Assembly (NCBI GenBank): GCA_020137815.1
Contig: CM035357.1
Location: forward strand, 3,368,528 to 3,432,527
Reading direction: 5' to 3'
Origin: Hormiphora californensis
Lineage: Eukaryota; Ctenophora; Tentaculata; Cydippida; Pleurobrachiidae
Length of the DNA stretch: 64,000 bases
The notes beneath the pieces are model-generated. The model was not told where the DNA came from. It worked only from the letters and a program-made list of their open reading frames with translations, and did no database searches. Positions 33,939 to 45,400 of this stretch are shown here, piece after piece (position 1 is the stretch's first letter; every line of letters begins with the position of its first letter). A program made the translations under genes and the position numbers.

Positions 33939-36735
33939 CAGGGTGTGAACTGCATGTCGTGTTTGCTAGTCGCGAGCGCGCTTGCGAGACAAGTAAACAC
34001 GTCAAGGTTCATTAACAAGCATGCTGCTCAGTCATTTTAGATTTAATACACAATGTAAGGATACCATGTAATAGGTGAGACTCTTGCCGTCACCCTCGTT
34101 CAAGTCCCGTGAAAAACGGAGCAGTACACGCAAACTGATGCCCATTTTCCTCGCGTGACCCCGATTCAGCAGTTTGAGACACCAACTCTTTAGGGGGCCA
34201 TATCTCAGGAACCAGACAAGATAGGAAAAATCGCCGTCTAATGAGGCGTACAGTTTTTAATCTAGTTTACCACTGTACCGGCCGTTTCACTCTCCGACCT
34301 AAAACAAAAATCGCAACCCCACAAAACTTCAAAATAATGAAATTCGCATCTCGCATGTCGTGTTGCATGTCGTGTCATGTTATTGACGCGCTCGCGTTCA
34401 ACTCTCACACAGCAGCTGCAGAACATGGCGGGAAACATCGAGGAGTAGAGAGAGGGTCGGTGCCGAATCAAATATTTCTTGATCTTGATCTACTCCATCT
34501 CTCAGCTATCCTACCCCTCATCAACTCGATCTCTCAGCTACCCTACCCCTCATCTACTCCATCTTTCAGCTACCCTACCCCTCATCTACTCCATCTTTCA
34601 GCTACCCTACCCCTTATCTAGTCCATCTCTCAGCTACCCTACTCCTCATCTACTCCATCTCTCAGCTTCCCTATTAGGGAAGCATAGAGATGGAAACGAT
34701 TAGGGGTAGGGAATCCCTATCCATAATCGTTTCCATCTCTATGCTTCCCTAGCCCTCATCAACTCCATCTTTCAGCTACCCTACCTCCCATTTACTCCAT
34801 CTCTCAGCTACCCTACCTCCCATTTACTCCATCTCTCAGCTTCCCTACCTCCCATTTACTCCATCTCTCAGCTTACCTACCTCCCATTTACTCCATATCT
34901 CAGCTTCCCTAACTGCCATTTACTCCATCTTTCAGATACCCTACCTCCCATTTACTCCATCTCTCAGCTTACCTACCTCCCATTTACTCCATCTCTCAGC
35001 TTCCCTACCTCCCATTTACTCCATCTATCAGCTACCCTACCTCCCATTTACTCCATCTCTCAGCTTCCCTACCTCCCATTTACTCCATCTCTTACCTTAC
35101 CTACCTCCCATTTACTCCATATCTCAGCTTTCCTACCTCCCATTTACTCCATCTCTCAGATACCCTACCTCCCATTTACTCCATCTCTCAGCTTACCTAC
35201 CTTCCATTTACTCCATCTCTCAGCTTCCCTACCTCCCATTTACTCTATCCCTCAGCTACCCTACCTCCCATTTGATCCATCTCTCAGCTTCCCTACCTCC
35301 CTTTTACTCCATTTCTCAGCTTCCCTACCTCTCATTTACTTACTCCATCTCTCAGCTACCCTACCTCTCATTTAGTACTCCATCTCTCAGCTACCCTACC
35401 TCCCATTTACTCCATCTCTCAGCTTCCCTTCCTCCCATTTACTCCATCTCTCAGCTTCCCTACCTCCCATTTACTCCATCTCTCAGCTACCTTACCTTCC
35501 ATTTACTCCATCTCTCAGCTTCCCTTCCTCCCATTTACTCCATCTCTCAGCTACCCTACCTCCCATTTACTCCATCTCTCAGCTTCCCTACCTCCCATTT
35601 ACTCCATCTCTCAGCTTCCCTACCTCCCATTTACTCCATCTCTCAGGGGTAGGAATGTTAGGATAAATGAGAGATGGAGTAAATGGGAGGTAGGGAAGCT
35701 GAGAGATGGAGTAAATGGGAGGTAGGGAAGCTGAGAGATGGAGTAAATGGGAGGTAGGGAAGGTAAGCGATGGAGTAAATGGGAGGAAGGGAAGCTGAAA
35801 GATGGAGTAAATGGGAGGTAGGGAAGCTGAGAGATTGAGTAAATGGGAGGTAGGGTAGCTGAGAGATGGAGTAAATGGGAGGCAGGGATGGAGTAAATGG
35901 GAGGTAGGGAAGCTGAGAGATGGAGTAAATGGGAGGTAGGGTAGCTGAGAGATGGAGTAAATGGGAGGAAGGGAAGCTGAGAGATGGAGTAAATGGAAGG
36001 TAAGGTAGCTGTGAGATGGAGTAAATGGGAGGTAGGGTAGCTGAGAGATGGACTAGATAAGGGGTAGGGTAGCTGAAAGATGGAGTAGATGAGGGGTAGG
36101 GTAGCTGAAAGATGGAGTAGATGAGGGGTAGGGTAGCTGAGAGATCGAGTTGATGAGGGGTAGGATAGCTGAGAGATGGAGTAGATCAAGATCAAGAAAT
36201 ATTTGATTCGGCACCGACCCTCTCTCTACTCCTCGATGTTTCCCGCCATGTTCTGCAGCTGCTGTGTGAGAGTTGAACGCGAGCGCGTCAATAACATGAC
36301 ACGACATGCAACACGACATGCGAGATGCGAATTTCATTATTTTGAAGTTTTGTGGGGTTGCGATTTTTGTTTTAGGTCGGAGAGTGAAACGGCCGGTACA
36401 GTGGTAAACTAGATTAAAAACTGTACGCCTCATTAGACGGCGATTTTTCCTATCTTATCTGGTTCCTGAGATATGGCCCCCTAAAGAGTTGGTGTCTCAA
36501 ACTGCTGAATCGGGGTCACGCGAGGAAAATGGGCATCAGTTTGCGTGTACTGCTCCGTTTTTCACGGGACTTGAACGAGGGTGACGGCAAGAGTCTCACC
36601 TATTACATGGTATCCTTACATTGTGTATTAAATCTAAAATGACTGAGCAGCATGCTTGTTAATGAACCTTGACGTGTTTACTTGTCTCGCAAGCGCGCTC
36701 GCGACTAGCAAACACGACATGCAGTTCACACCCTG
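33939..36735. mobile_element. 2.8-kb foldback with 33-bp satellite arms
   Basis: Ends cagggtgtgaactgcatgtc / reverse complement pair for about 500 bp (33,939-34,480 with 36,190-36,735). Inside, both arms are 32-33-bp repeats of ctaccctacctcccatttac + tccatctctcag, inverted about 35,650. A small extra palindrome sits only in the left arm (34,672-34,752). TTTA flanks both ends, possibly the target duplication. Matching reading frames on opposite strands are arm copies, not genes. Confidence 0.85.
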
Positions 36736-36848
36736 TTTAATAACACCTGACACCTCCCCAGAAAATGTCCCAATCAATATCTCAAAAAGGCCCACAAATT
36801 TGAACGTTATTGTCCGTATTTTGTTTCCAAGGGTCAGCTGGATATAGT

Positions 36849-36998
36849 TTATATGTCGATGGGGTGCCATTGTCCTTTTTTCAGCTTCTTGCGGCACTGG
36901 GGGCAGATCTTGGTGACCTTGTTCACTTGGTCAATGCAATAACAACAAAATATGTGCCCGCATAATGTTAAAACAACATTCCTTCCCGAGGCCCTTAC
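36849..36998 (-). CDS. Terminal exon with the second half of a RING finger
   Basis: After an acceptor (ctccacag) the frame reads NVVLTLCGHIFCCYCIDQVN…ICPQCRKKLKKG…HPIDI and stops. This supplies C-x-H-x2-C-x2-C … C-x2-C of a C3HC4 RING, as in small E3 ligases. The first Cys pair must lie in an upstream exon that I could not identify within 37.0-38.4 kb, so this may be an orphan exon. Confidence 0.55.
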   Translation of the reverse strand, partial: VRASGRNVVLTLCGHIFCCYCIDQVNKVTKICPQCRKKLKKGQWHPIDI

Positions 36999-37199
36999 CT
37001 GTGGAGAGAGGAGTGTTAGAAGATGGGTTTTAGATGGGAAAATGGCCAGTGATAGTATAAGAGAACTTTTAAGGAGATATTTCAAAAGGAAGGCCCTACT
37101 CAAACATAGAGATTTAGCAGCTTACTTGAACTTTGGAGTCAAGGCAGACGGGGCAGTGTATGGTACTCATATTACCAATCTCTACTTTAGTCATGGTAC

Positions 37200-37400
37200 C
37201 TAGAGGTGAGATAGATGGGTAGTCCCATCACGCCGGTTAACCCTCTGTCTTTTCCCGTCTTTTACCAGGTGAACCATTACTAACATTGTTCTGGGTTCTT
37301 TGATGGTATTTTCAGCAGGTAGTTCCTCCTCTTTTGAGTCACTTACATCAGGGGCAACCTCGAACTTCTGCACAGCCCTCCTAATCTGAGAAACACTCAT
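37200..37400 (-). other. Short coding-like segment duplicated at 38.3/40.9 kb
   Basis: Begins ATG and reads MSVSQIRRAVQKFEVAPDVS, then KEEELPAENTIK. A strong donor (gtaagt) follows VAPD. A paralogous segment at 38,230-38,377 plus 40,908-40,945 (split by a retroelement) reads VQKYEVAPDI and EEELPTENTIK, with a 7-nt insertion between them. No family recognised. Confidence 0.3.
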
Positions 37401-37494
37401 TTTGGGAGGTTTAGCGATTGGGAATATCTAGCTAGCACGGACCAATTCCATGAATCTCTTTCATTCGCTGTAAGTTTACCAGCCCTACACAGAC

Positions 37495-38120
37495 TACAAA
37501 GTTTCAGGTGCTCAGAAACATGGAAATTCCCTCATATTCCTCCCTGACTACCTCAGCCGCTGAAATTGGGAAATAACTACTAAGACCTTGGACGATTGGT
37601 TCACGACCTGCGTTAAAGTCGATATGGAAATTCGCTGAAGGTTGATCGGCGATGAAGGTTCGAAAAAGTTCAACCGATTCTAGATGTGTAGGGAACTTCT
37701 AAATGCTCTGATGTGAGAGGTGAAGAAAGTTGTATCAATATATACAAGTTCGTTATTGGTTTCTTGGTTATCGAACGATATTTTTGTCGAGGGCTAACCG
37801 AAAATCCCCGGTGTAGAGAGTCCGCAGACCGTCATTTCTTGTGAACAGGAACATCACGGATCCAGGACAATGCTCGGCTGGGAGAACCTGGACAGTGGTA
37901 TCATCTCCTTTGCCGAATTTGAACGAACTTTCCACCTTGAGTTCAGTAAAGAGATCCTTCAAGTGCTTCAAAGTCTCCTTTTTGGTCAGAATATCAATGG
38001 TCTGACGTGTTGCATACAGACGACATTTTCCCAGACTAAGTTGCTGATGAGTTATAGGTTTACTAAATCCTTGAACATGGTCAGTATGACAGTGGGACAC
38101 AAACAGGGCTGTGTGTAAAG
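37495..38120 (-). pseudogene. Artemis/SNM1-like metallo-beta-lactamase fragment with frame breaks
   Basis: Reads ALFVSHCHTDHVQGFSKP (the HxHxDH metal motif), then LPAEHCPGSVMFLFTRNDG and LYTGDFRLAL, all characteristic of the DCLRE1/SNM1 DNA nucleases, closest by eye to Artemis (DCLRE1C). Further homology continues in other frames: NELVYIDTTFF, then ESVELFRTFIADQPSANFHI…. CDNFT directly precedes the metal-motif block one frame off. At least three frame changes with no convincing splice sites suggest a decayed copy, although some could hide introns. Confidence 0.55.
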
Positions 38121-38377
38121 TTGTCGCAGGAAGAAGAAGAAGGCTCTTCCTTCCTTCTCTCCTGCTCTGCCAACCACACCTTCAATTTATTCTTCCCGAT
38201 AACTATTTCATCACTTTCAGTGCTCATCCCACTGTAGTCACTATCTTCGTCATGCCGGTTAACCCTCTGTATTTTACAAGGTGTACCATTACTAACATTG
38301 TTCTTAGCTCTTTTGATGGTATTTTCAGTAGGTAATTCCTCCTCTGACCTCTTCTGAGTCATTTATATCAGGGGCAA

Positions 38378-38757
38378 CCAGCGCAAAATCTAGAAGGTGC
38401 CGCTGTCAATGGAATGTCCAACTTGTCCTAGCCAATGCAACATCAAAAGTGACCAATGCTGAGAAGCCACTCACCAAGGGTCACCGGAGATATCCGAGAC
38501 CGGCACAATGTGGACCGCACCACCACACAGTGCTGGTGCAGTCCACAACCTGCAACCAGACAAGGTAGTGATGGGAGACGACTCAGCCCTTATCTTCAAA
38601 CCCTGGACATAAGACGGATGAGGACGAACTCCCGGGGGAGAGAGGCAACTCTGGAACCTGAGCTCCGTCCAACTCGGACGTGAGGTACTGACTGCTGGGC
38701 TGGACAACATTACAAGTTGAGAACCGGAAGCGGAAGCGCATTAAACAACAACAACAA
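38378..38757 (+). mobile_element. Non-LTR-type retroelement with (CAA)n tail, 5'-truncated copy
   Basis: Matches 13,604-13,970 and ends in the same gcgcat…(CAA)n. The left flank aggggcaacc recurs at 40,908 after the following element's (CAA)n tail, so this copy plus the next form one interrupting block. Confidence 0.8.
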
Positions 38758-38884
38758 CCCGCTTGTATGAGGAGAAGCCTTGACGTGGCGCAGCGGCTTA
38801 CGGCTCCCAGTCTTGACTGGGAGTCGCCCGCTTCTCCTGGTCGGGGCTGGGAGCTCAACGAATTCTCCTCAACCAAAGGGACTG

Positions 38885-40717
38885 GGTAAGTCGGAAGAAC
38901 CTGTCCGTTCCTCTCATGAGCGCTCATGAGTGTATCATGAGTGTGTCATGAGTGTATCATGAGTGTATCATGAGCGCTCATGAGACGTTTTTAGGTGTTT
39001 CAACGTCTCATGAGCGCTCATGAGTGTATCATGAGTGTGTCATGAGTGTATCATGAGCGCTCATGAGTGCTCATGAGACCTTGCTCATGAGCGCTCATGA
39101 GACATATGTCTCATCCCATCTCTGTTTCAATGTCTCATGAGCGCTCATGAGACGTTTTGACCTACATGTGCTCATGAGTGTATCATGAGACATGTCTCAT
39201 GAGACATATGTCTCATGAGACGTTAGGGTTATGGTTATGGTTGGGTTTAGTACGGTGGCAGATTCCGGCCAAGAGTTTTTTCAATCAAGTGAAATATTTT
39301 TGTTTGAAGTTTTATAAAAATTTTTATTTCAAAATAAAAATAAACATGTCGTTAAAATTATTGGCCGGAATCTGCCACGCGAGTGGCAGATCTCGGCCAA
39401 AATTCTTAAAAAAACCTTGGCCAGAATCTGCCAACCACGTGGCAGATTCCGGCCAACAAACTGAAACTTACTTATATCAAAGCGCTGTACCCGACTAATT
39501 TTGATACGCTGAATCACGTAAGTAACTTTTCCAATCCCTCAGAGGTCGGAAAAGTGTCCTAATTGAGCATAATAGGGTCTAATTGACCCCACTTACAACT
39601 TTTCACCTGGAAACGATAGACGCTTATGTGAAGGTACTTTTCCGACTAATTTTGATACGCTGAATCACGTAAGCAACTTTTCCAAGCCCTCCGAGGTCGG
39701 GAATTTGGCCTAATTAAGTATAATTAGGTCTAATTGGCCTTAATTGCTCAATTAGGGCACTTTCCCGACCTCGGGGGGCTTTGAAAAATAGCTTACGTGA
39801 TTCAGCTTATCAAAATTAGTCGGAAAAGTGCCTTCACATAAGCGTCGATCGTTTCCAGGCGAAAAGTTGTAAGTGGGGTCAATTAGACCCTATTATGCTC
39901 AATTAGGACACTTTCCCGACCTCTGAGGAATTGGAAAAGTTGCTTACGTGATTCAGCGTATCAAAATTAGTCGGGTACAGCGGTTTTCGCTTTGATATAA
40001 GTAAGTTTCAGTTTGTTGGCCGGAATCTGCCACGTGGTTGGCAGATTCTGGCCAAGGTTTTTTTAGAATCTTGGCCGAGATCTGCCACTCGCGTGGCAGA
40101 TTCCGGCCAATAATTTTAAGGACATGTTTATTTTTATTTTGAAATAAATTTTTTATAAAACTTCAAGCAAAAATATTTCACTTGACTAAAAAAACACTTG
40201 GCCGGAATCTGCCACCGTAGTTTAGGGTTGGGCTAGGGTTAGGGCTTTCCTTTAGGTCTAGGGACCCGTAGAGGGTAGGGCTAGGTCCAAGCCTATGGGT
40301 CAACCCTAACCCTATCCCTACGGGTCCCTAGACCTAAAGGATAACCCTAACCCTAGCCCAACCGTAAACCTAACCCTAACGTCTCATGAGACATATGTCT
40401 CATGAGACATGTCTCATGATACACTCATGAGCACATGTAGGTCAAAACGTCTCATGAGCGCTCATGAGACATTGAAACAGAGATGGGATGAGACATATGT
40501 CTCATGAGCGCTCATGAGCAAGGTCTCATGAGCACTCATGAGCGCTCATGATACACTCATGACACACTCATGATACACTCATGAGCGCTCATGAGACGTT
40601 GAAACACCTAAAAACGTCTCATGAGCGCTCATGATACACTCATGATACACTCATGACACACTCATGATACACTCATGAGCGCTCATGAGAGGAACGGACA
40701 GGTTCTTCCGACTTACC
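38885..40717. mobile_element. Foldback element FB-1 (1.83 kb, 8-bp target duplication)
   Basis: Ends GGTAAGTCGGAAGAACCTG / reverse complement, flanked by agggactg at 38,877-38,884 and 40,718-40,725. The arms are built from palindromic words such as CTCATGAGCGCTCATGAG and CTCATGAGACATATGTCTC. TTAGGG/CCCTAA repeats occur near 39,230 and 40,306-40,390. Compared with FB-2 it contains an extra inserted palindrome (about 39,250-40,220) with ggtggcagattccggcc ends. Confidence 0.92.
39250..40220. mobile_element. Palindrome nested inside FB-1
   Basis: Arms ggtggcagattccggccaag… / …cttggccggaatctgccacc pair over the entire ~970 bp, including an inner block around aattagtcggaaaag. FB-2 lacks it, and the FB-2-type sequence continues on the right (gttgggctagggttaggg). 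Confidence 0.8.
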
Positions 40718-40972
40718 AGGGACTGCTCCTGATCTGGGATTTTCCAAGCTCCAAAACTCTGTCACGGCCTCGGGCCGGACAATTTCGGTGGAGGATGCAA
40801 GGAGTGTCAACCGACACCCTAAGACCAGGAGCGGTGGGGCTGGCGAGAGGTGCTCTCCTGCGGAGAGCTCCTCTCGGCCCTATTTAACCTTAGAACAACA
40901 ACAACAACAACAGGGGCAACCTCGTACTTCTGCACAGTTAGTAAAGTAAGCAAGTCGAGGGTAAACTTAAAA

Positions 40973-42148
40973 GGGATCCCTAAAAAAGTTGGTAAGTCGG
41001 AAGAACCTGTCCGTTCCTCTCATGAGCGCTCATGAGTGTATCATGAGTGTGTCATGAGTGTATCATGAGTGTATCATGAGCGCTCATGAGACGTTTTTAG
41101 GTGTTTCAACGTCTCATGAGCGCTCATGAGTGTGTCATGAGTGTGTCATGAGTGTATCATGAGCGCTCATGAGTGCTCATGAGACCTTGCTCATGAGCGC
41201 TCATGAGACATATGTCTCATCCCATCTCTGTTTGAATGTCTCATGAGCGCTCATGAGACGTTTTGACCTACATGTGCTCATGAGTGTATCATGAGACATG
41301 TCTCATGAGACATATGTCTCATGAGACGTTAGGGTTAGGGTTAGGGTTGTGTTTACGGTTGGGCTAGGGTTAGGGTTATCCTTTAGGTCTAGGGACCCGT
41401 AGGGATAGGGTTAGGGTTGACTCATAGGCTTGGACCTAGCCCTACCCTCTACGGGTCCCTAGACCTAAAGGAAAGCCCTAACCCTAGCCCAACCCTAAAC
41501 CCAACCATAACCCTAACCCTAACGTCTCATGAGACATATGTCTCATGAGACATGTCTCATGATACACTCATGAGCACATGTAGGTCAAAACGTCTCATGA
41601 GCGCTCATGAGACATTCAAACAGAGATGGGATGAGACATATGTCTCATGAGCGCTCATGAGCAAGGTCTCATGAGCACTCATGAGCGCTCATGATACACT
41701 CATGACACACTCATGATACACTCATGAGCGCTCATGAGACGTTGAAACACCTAAAAACGTCTCATGAGCGCTCATGATACACTCATGATACACTCATGAC
41801 ACACTCATGATACACTCATGAGCGCTCATGAGAGGAACGGACAGGTTCTTCCGACTTACCAAAAAGTTCAGTATTTACACAGAGTTTACACAGTCTTTAC
41901 TCAGTCGTTACACCCAGAGCGGTGCGTGCTGCGCACAGTGGCTTTTTCCAAGAAATTAATGGATTGTGTGCTGCACAATTGACAAAATTGAGCGCCACGG
42001 CGAAAAAAGTTTCCGAAAACGCTGAAAATCGAGTGCGAAAGACGCAGTCGTTACACCCAGAGCGGCGCGGGCGCTCTGGGTGTAACGACTGAGTAAAGAC
42101 TGTGTAAACTTTGTGTAAATACTGAACTTTTTTAGGGATCCCTAAACT
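40973..42148. mobile_element. Palindromic element with AGGGATCCCT ends, interrupted by FB-2
   Basis: Left agggatccctaaaaaagtt, continuing (after FB-2) cagtatttacacagag, pairs with right …tgtgtaaatactgaactttt + ttagggatccct. The right arm shows the uninterrupted junction aaaaagttcagtatttac, an internal empty site for FB-2. Arms end near gcgctctgggtgtaacg. Confidence 0.82.
40991..41860. mobile_element. Foldback element FB-2 (870 bp, 8-bp target duplication)
   Basis: Same ends as FB-1, flanked by aaaaagtt at 40,983-40,990 and 41,861-41,868. The arms consist of the same CTCATGAG words. The centre (about 41,335-41,530) is a TTAGGG-rich inverted repeat (gggttagggttatcctttag…). Near-perfect pairing suggests recent origin. 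Confidence 0.93.
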
Positions 42149-42449
42149 GGGGAATTTTTCGGATATTTTTTTTTTGAAAATTTGAAATTTGAGTTTTTTG
42201 TCGCGAAAAGACCCAAAACTTTGACGCGCGCGGCGCGGCGGGTAATTGCGGGTAATACGATGCGTATTGGCGCCATACGTCAAGTCGCAAATGTCGTCAT
42301 AGCGATTACGTCATCGGGTGGGGCGATCGCTTCGAAACTTTGGGGCTGACAAAATGAAACGCATATGTGGTCGTGTGCAAAAGGAATAAGCGATTTGAGA
42401 ACCTTGAATTTTGTATGCGTACACCCTAATATACTGTAATTGAAGAGTC

Positions 42450-45400
42450 TAAACAACCCGAAATGACAATTTAAACATATTTTGACATATTTTGAGGCCC
42501 TGAGACCAGCGGGTGGCCAAATTTAATCAGGTTTCGGGTCGGCTGACGTAAAAACTCCGCGTTTTGGTCGAGGTAAAACCATAACCATAAACCATAACCA
42601 TAGATATTTTTAGAGTGAAAGTTTTGAAGCCCCCTGAAGTAGTAGAGAGGTGTTCTATGGCTCGTTGGAAAGGTCTCGAGGTCCCGCGACGTATAGGGGG
42701 TGTGGCGATGGCCATACCCAAACCCATAAGGTGTAGGACGCGAAAAACAGTCAAAATAAGGGGTATACAGAACTCGGCAATTAGAAGGAGTAGAAAGGTG
42801 TTCTAGGGTGCGTTCGAAAGATCTCGAGGTGCTGAAGTAATTGGAATGTAATTGGAAGTAATTACATGTAATTAAAATGTAATTACATGTAATTAAAGGG
42901 TAATTACATGTAATTAAAATGTCTAAATGACCCAGAATGATAATTTAAACATATTTTGACATATTTGGAGGCCCTGAAATCAGCGGGTGGCCAAATTTAA
43001 TCCGGTTTCGGGTCGGCTGACGTAAAAACTCCGCGTTTTGGTCGATCAATAAACCATAAAACCATAAACCATAAAACCATAGATATTTTTAGAGTGAAAG
43101 TTTTGAAGCCCCCTGAAGTATTAGAGAGGTGTTCTATGGCTCGTTGGAAAGGTCTCGAGTTCCCGCGACGTATAGGGGGTGTGGCGATGGCCATACCCAA
43201 ACCTATAAGGGGTAGGACGCGAAAAACAGTCAAAATAAGGGGTATACAGAACTCGGCAATTAGAAGGAGTAGAAAGGTGTTCTAGGGTGCATTCGAAAGC
43301 TCTCGAGGTGCTGAAGTAATTGGAATGTAATTGGAAGTAATTACATGTAATTAAAATGTAATTACATGTAATTAAAGGGTAATTACATGTAATTAAAAGG
43401 TCTAAATGACCCCAAATGACAATTCAGACATATTTTGACATATTTTGAGGCCCTGAGACCAGCGGGTGGCCAAATTTAATCCGGTTTCGGGTCGGCTGAC
43501 GTAAAAACTCCGCGTTTTGGTCGAGGTAACCATAAACCATAACCATAAAACCATAGATATTTTTAGAGTGAAAGTTTTGAAGCCTCCTGAAGTAGTAGAG
43601 AGGTGTTCTATGGCTCGTTGGAAAGGTCTCGAGGTCCCGCGACGTATAGGGGGTGTGGCGATGGCCATACCCAAACCTATAAGGGGTAGGACGCGAAAAA
43701 CAGTCAAAATAAGGGGTATACAGAACTCGGCAATTAGAAGGAGTAGAAAGGTGTTCTAGGGTGCGTTCGAAAGCTCTCGAGGTGCTGAAGTAATTGGAAT
43801 GTAATTGGAAGTAATTACATGTAATTAAAGGGTAATTACATGTAATTATAGGGTAATTACATGTAATTAAAAGGTCTAAATGACTCCAAATGACAATTCA
43901 GACATATTTTGACGTATTTGGAGGCTCTGAGACCAGCGGGTGGCCAAATTTAATCAGGTTTCGGGTCGGCTGACGTAAAAAACTCCGCGTTTTGGTCGAG
44001 GTAACCATAAACCATAAACCATAAACCATAGATATTTTTAGAGTGAAAGTTTTGAAGCCCCCTGAAGTAGTAGAGAGGTGTTCTATGGCTCGTTGGAAAG
44101 GTCTCGAGGTCCCGCGACGTATAGGGGTTGTGGCGATGGCCATACCCAAACCCATAAGGGGTAGGACGCGAAAAACAGTGAAAATAAGGGGTATACTGAA
44201 CTCGGCAATTAGAAGGAGTAGAAAGGTGTTCTAGGGTGCGTTCGAAAGCTCTCGAGGGTACTGAAGTAATTGGAATGTAATTGGAAGTAATTACATGTAC
44301 TTAAAATGTAATTACATGTAATTAAAGGGTAATTACATGTAATTGAAAGGTCTAAATGACCCAGAATGATAATTTAAACATATTTTGACGTATTTGGAGC
44401 AATTGGAAGGAGTAGAAAGGTGTTCTAGGGTGCGTTCGAAAGCTCTCGAGGTGCTGAAGTAATTGGAATGTAATTGGAAGTAATTACATGTAATTAAAGG
44501 GTAATTACATGTAATTAAAGGGTAATTACATGTAATTAAAAGGTCAGCATGATCCCAAATGATAATTTAAACATATTTTGACGTATTTGGAGGCCCTGAG
44601 ACCAGCGGGTGGCCAAATTTAATCCAGTTTCGGGTCGGCTGACGTAAAAACTCCGCGTTTTGGTCGAGTAAACCATAAACCATAAACCATAGATATTTTT
44701 AGAGTGAAAGTTTTGAAGCCCCCTGAAGTAGTAGAGAGGTGTTCTATGGCTCGTTGGAAAGGTCTCGAGGTCCCGCGACGTATAGGGGGTGCGGCGATGG
44801 CCGTACCCAAACCCATAAGGGGTAGGACGCGAAAAACAGTCAAAATAAGGGGTATGCAGATCTCGGCAATTAGAAGGAGTAGAAAGGTGTTCTAGGTAGC
44901 GTTCGAAAGCTCTCGAGGTGCTGAAGTAATTGGAATGTAATTGGAAGTAATTACATGTAATTAAAATGTAATTACATGTAATTAAAGGGCAATTACATGT
45001 AATCAAAAGGTCTAAATGACCCCAAATGACAATTTAAACATATTTTAACGTATTTGGAGGCCCTGAGACCAGCGGGTGACCAAATTTATTCCGGTTTCGG
45101 GTCGGCTGACGTAAAAACTCCGCGTTTTGGTCGAGTAACCATAAACCATAACCATAGATATTTTTAGAGTGAAAGTTTTGAAGCCCCCTGAAGTAGTAGA
45201 GAGGTGTTCTATGGCTCGTTGGGAAGGTCTCGAGGTCCCGCGACGTATAGGGGGTGTGGCGATGGCCATACCCAAACCTATAAGGGGTAGGACGCGAAAA
45301 ACAATCAAAATAAGGGGTATACAGAACTCGGCAATTAGAAGGAGTAGAAAGGTGTTCTAGGGTGCGTTCGAAAGCTCTCGAGGTGCTGAAGTAATTGGAA

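Larger units (their letters stand above)
38758..40907 (+). mobile_element. Second (CAA)n-tailed SINE-like element, split by foldback FB-1
   Basis: Sequence 38,758-38,884 plus 40,726-40,907 forms a ~310-bp unit containing an A-box-like TGGCGCAGCGG and ending aacaacaacaacaacaac, directly followed by aggggcaacc. It seems to have landed in the (CAA)n tail of the preceding copy. Removing both retroelements and FB-1 rejoins the host sequence …aggggcaacctcgtacttctg, homologous to 37,360. Confidence 0.65.

Noticed and set aside
34241-36433. Paired identical frames on opposite strands (126 aa at 34,241 and 36,053)
   Set aside because: The two arms of the 2.8-kb foldback, so not independent genes.
33666-36998. 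Ankyrin pieces and RING exon as one Mind-bomb-like gene
   Set aside because: On the minus strand the RING exon comes before the ankyrin pieces, the reverse of the Mind-bomb order, and the ankyrin part is frame-broken.
40306-41530. True telomere or chromosome end
   Set aside because: Only a few TTAGGG units, in both orientations, embedded in foldback centres with unique DNA on both sides.
41897-42283. 128-residue minus-strand frame
   Set aside because: Covers the loop and arm of the AGGGATCCCT palindrome and flanking DNA; no family or splice support.
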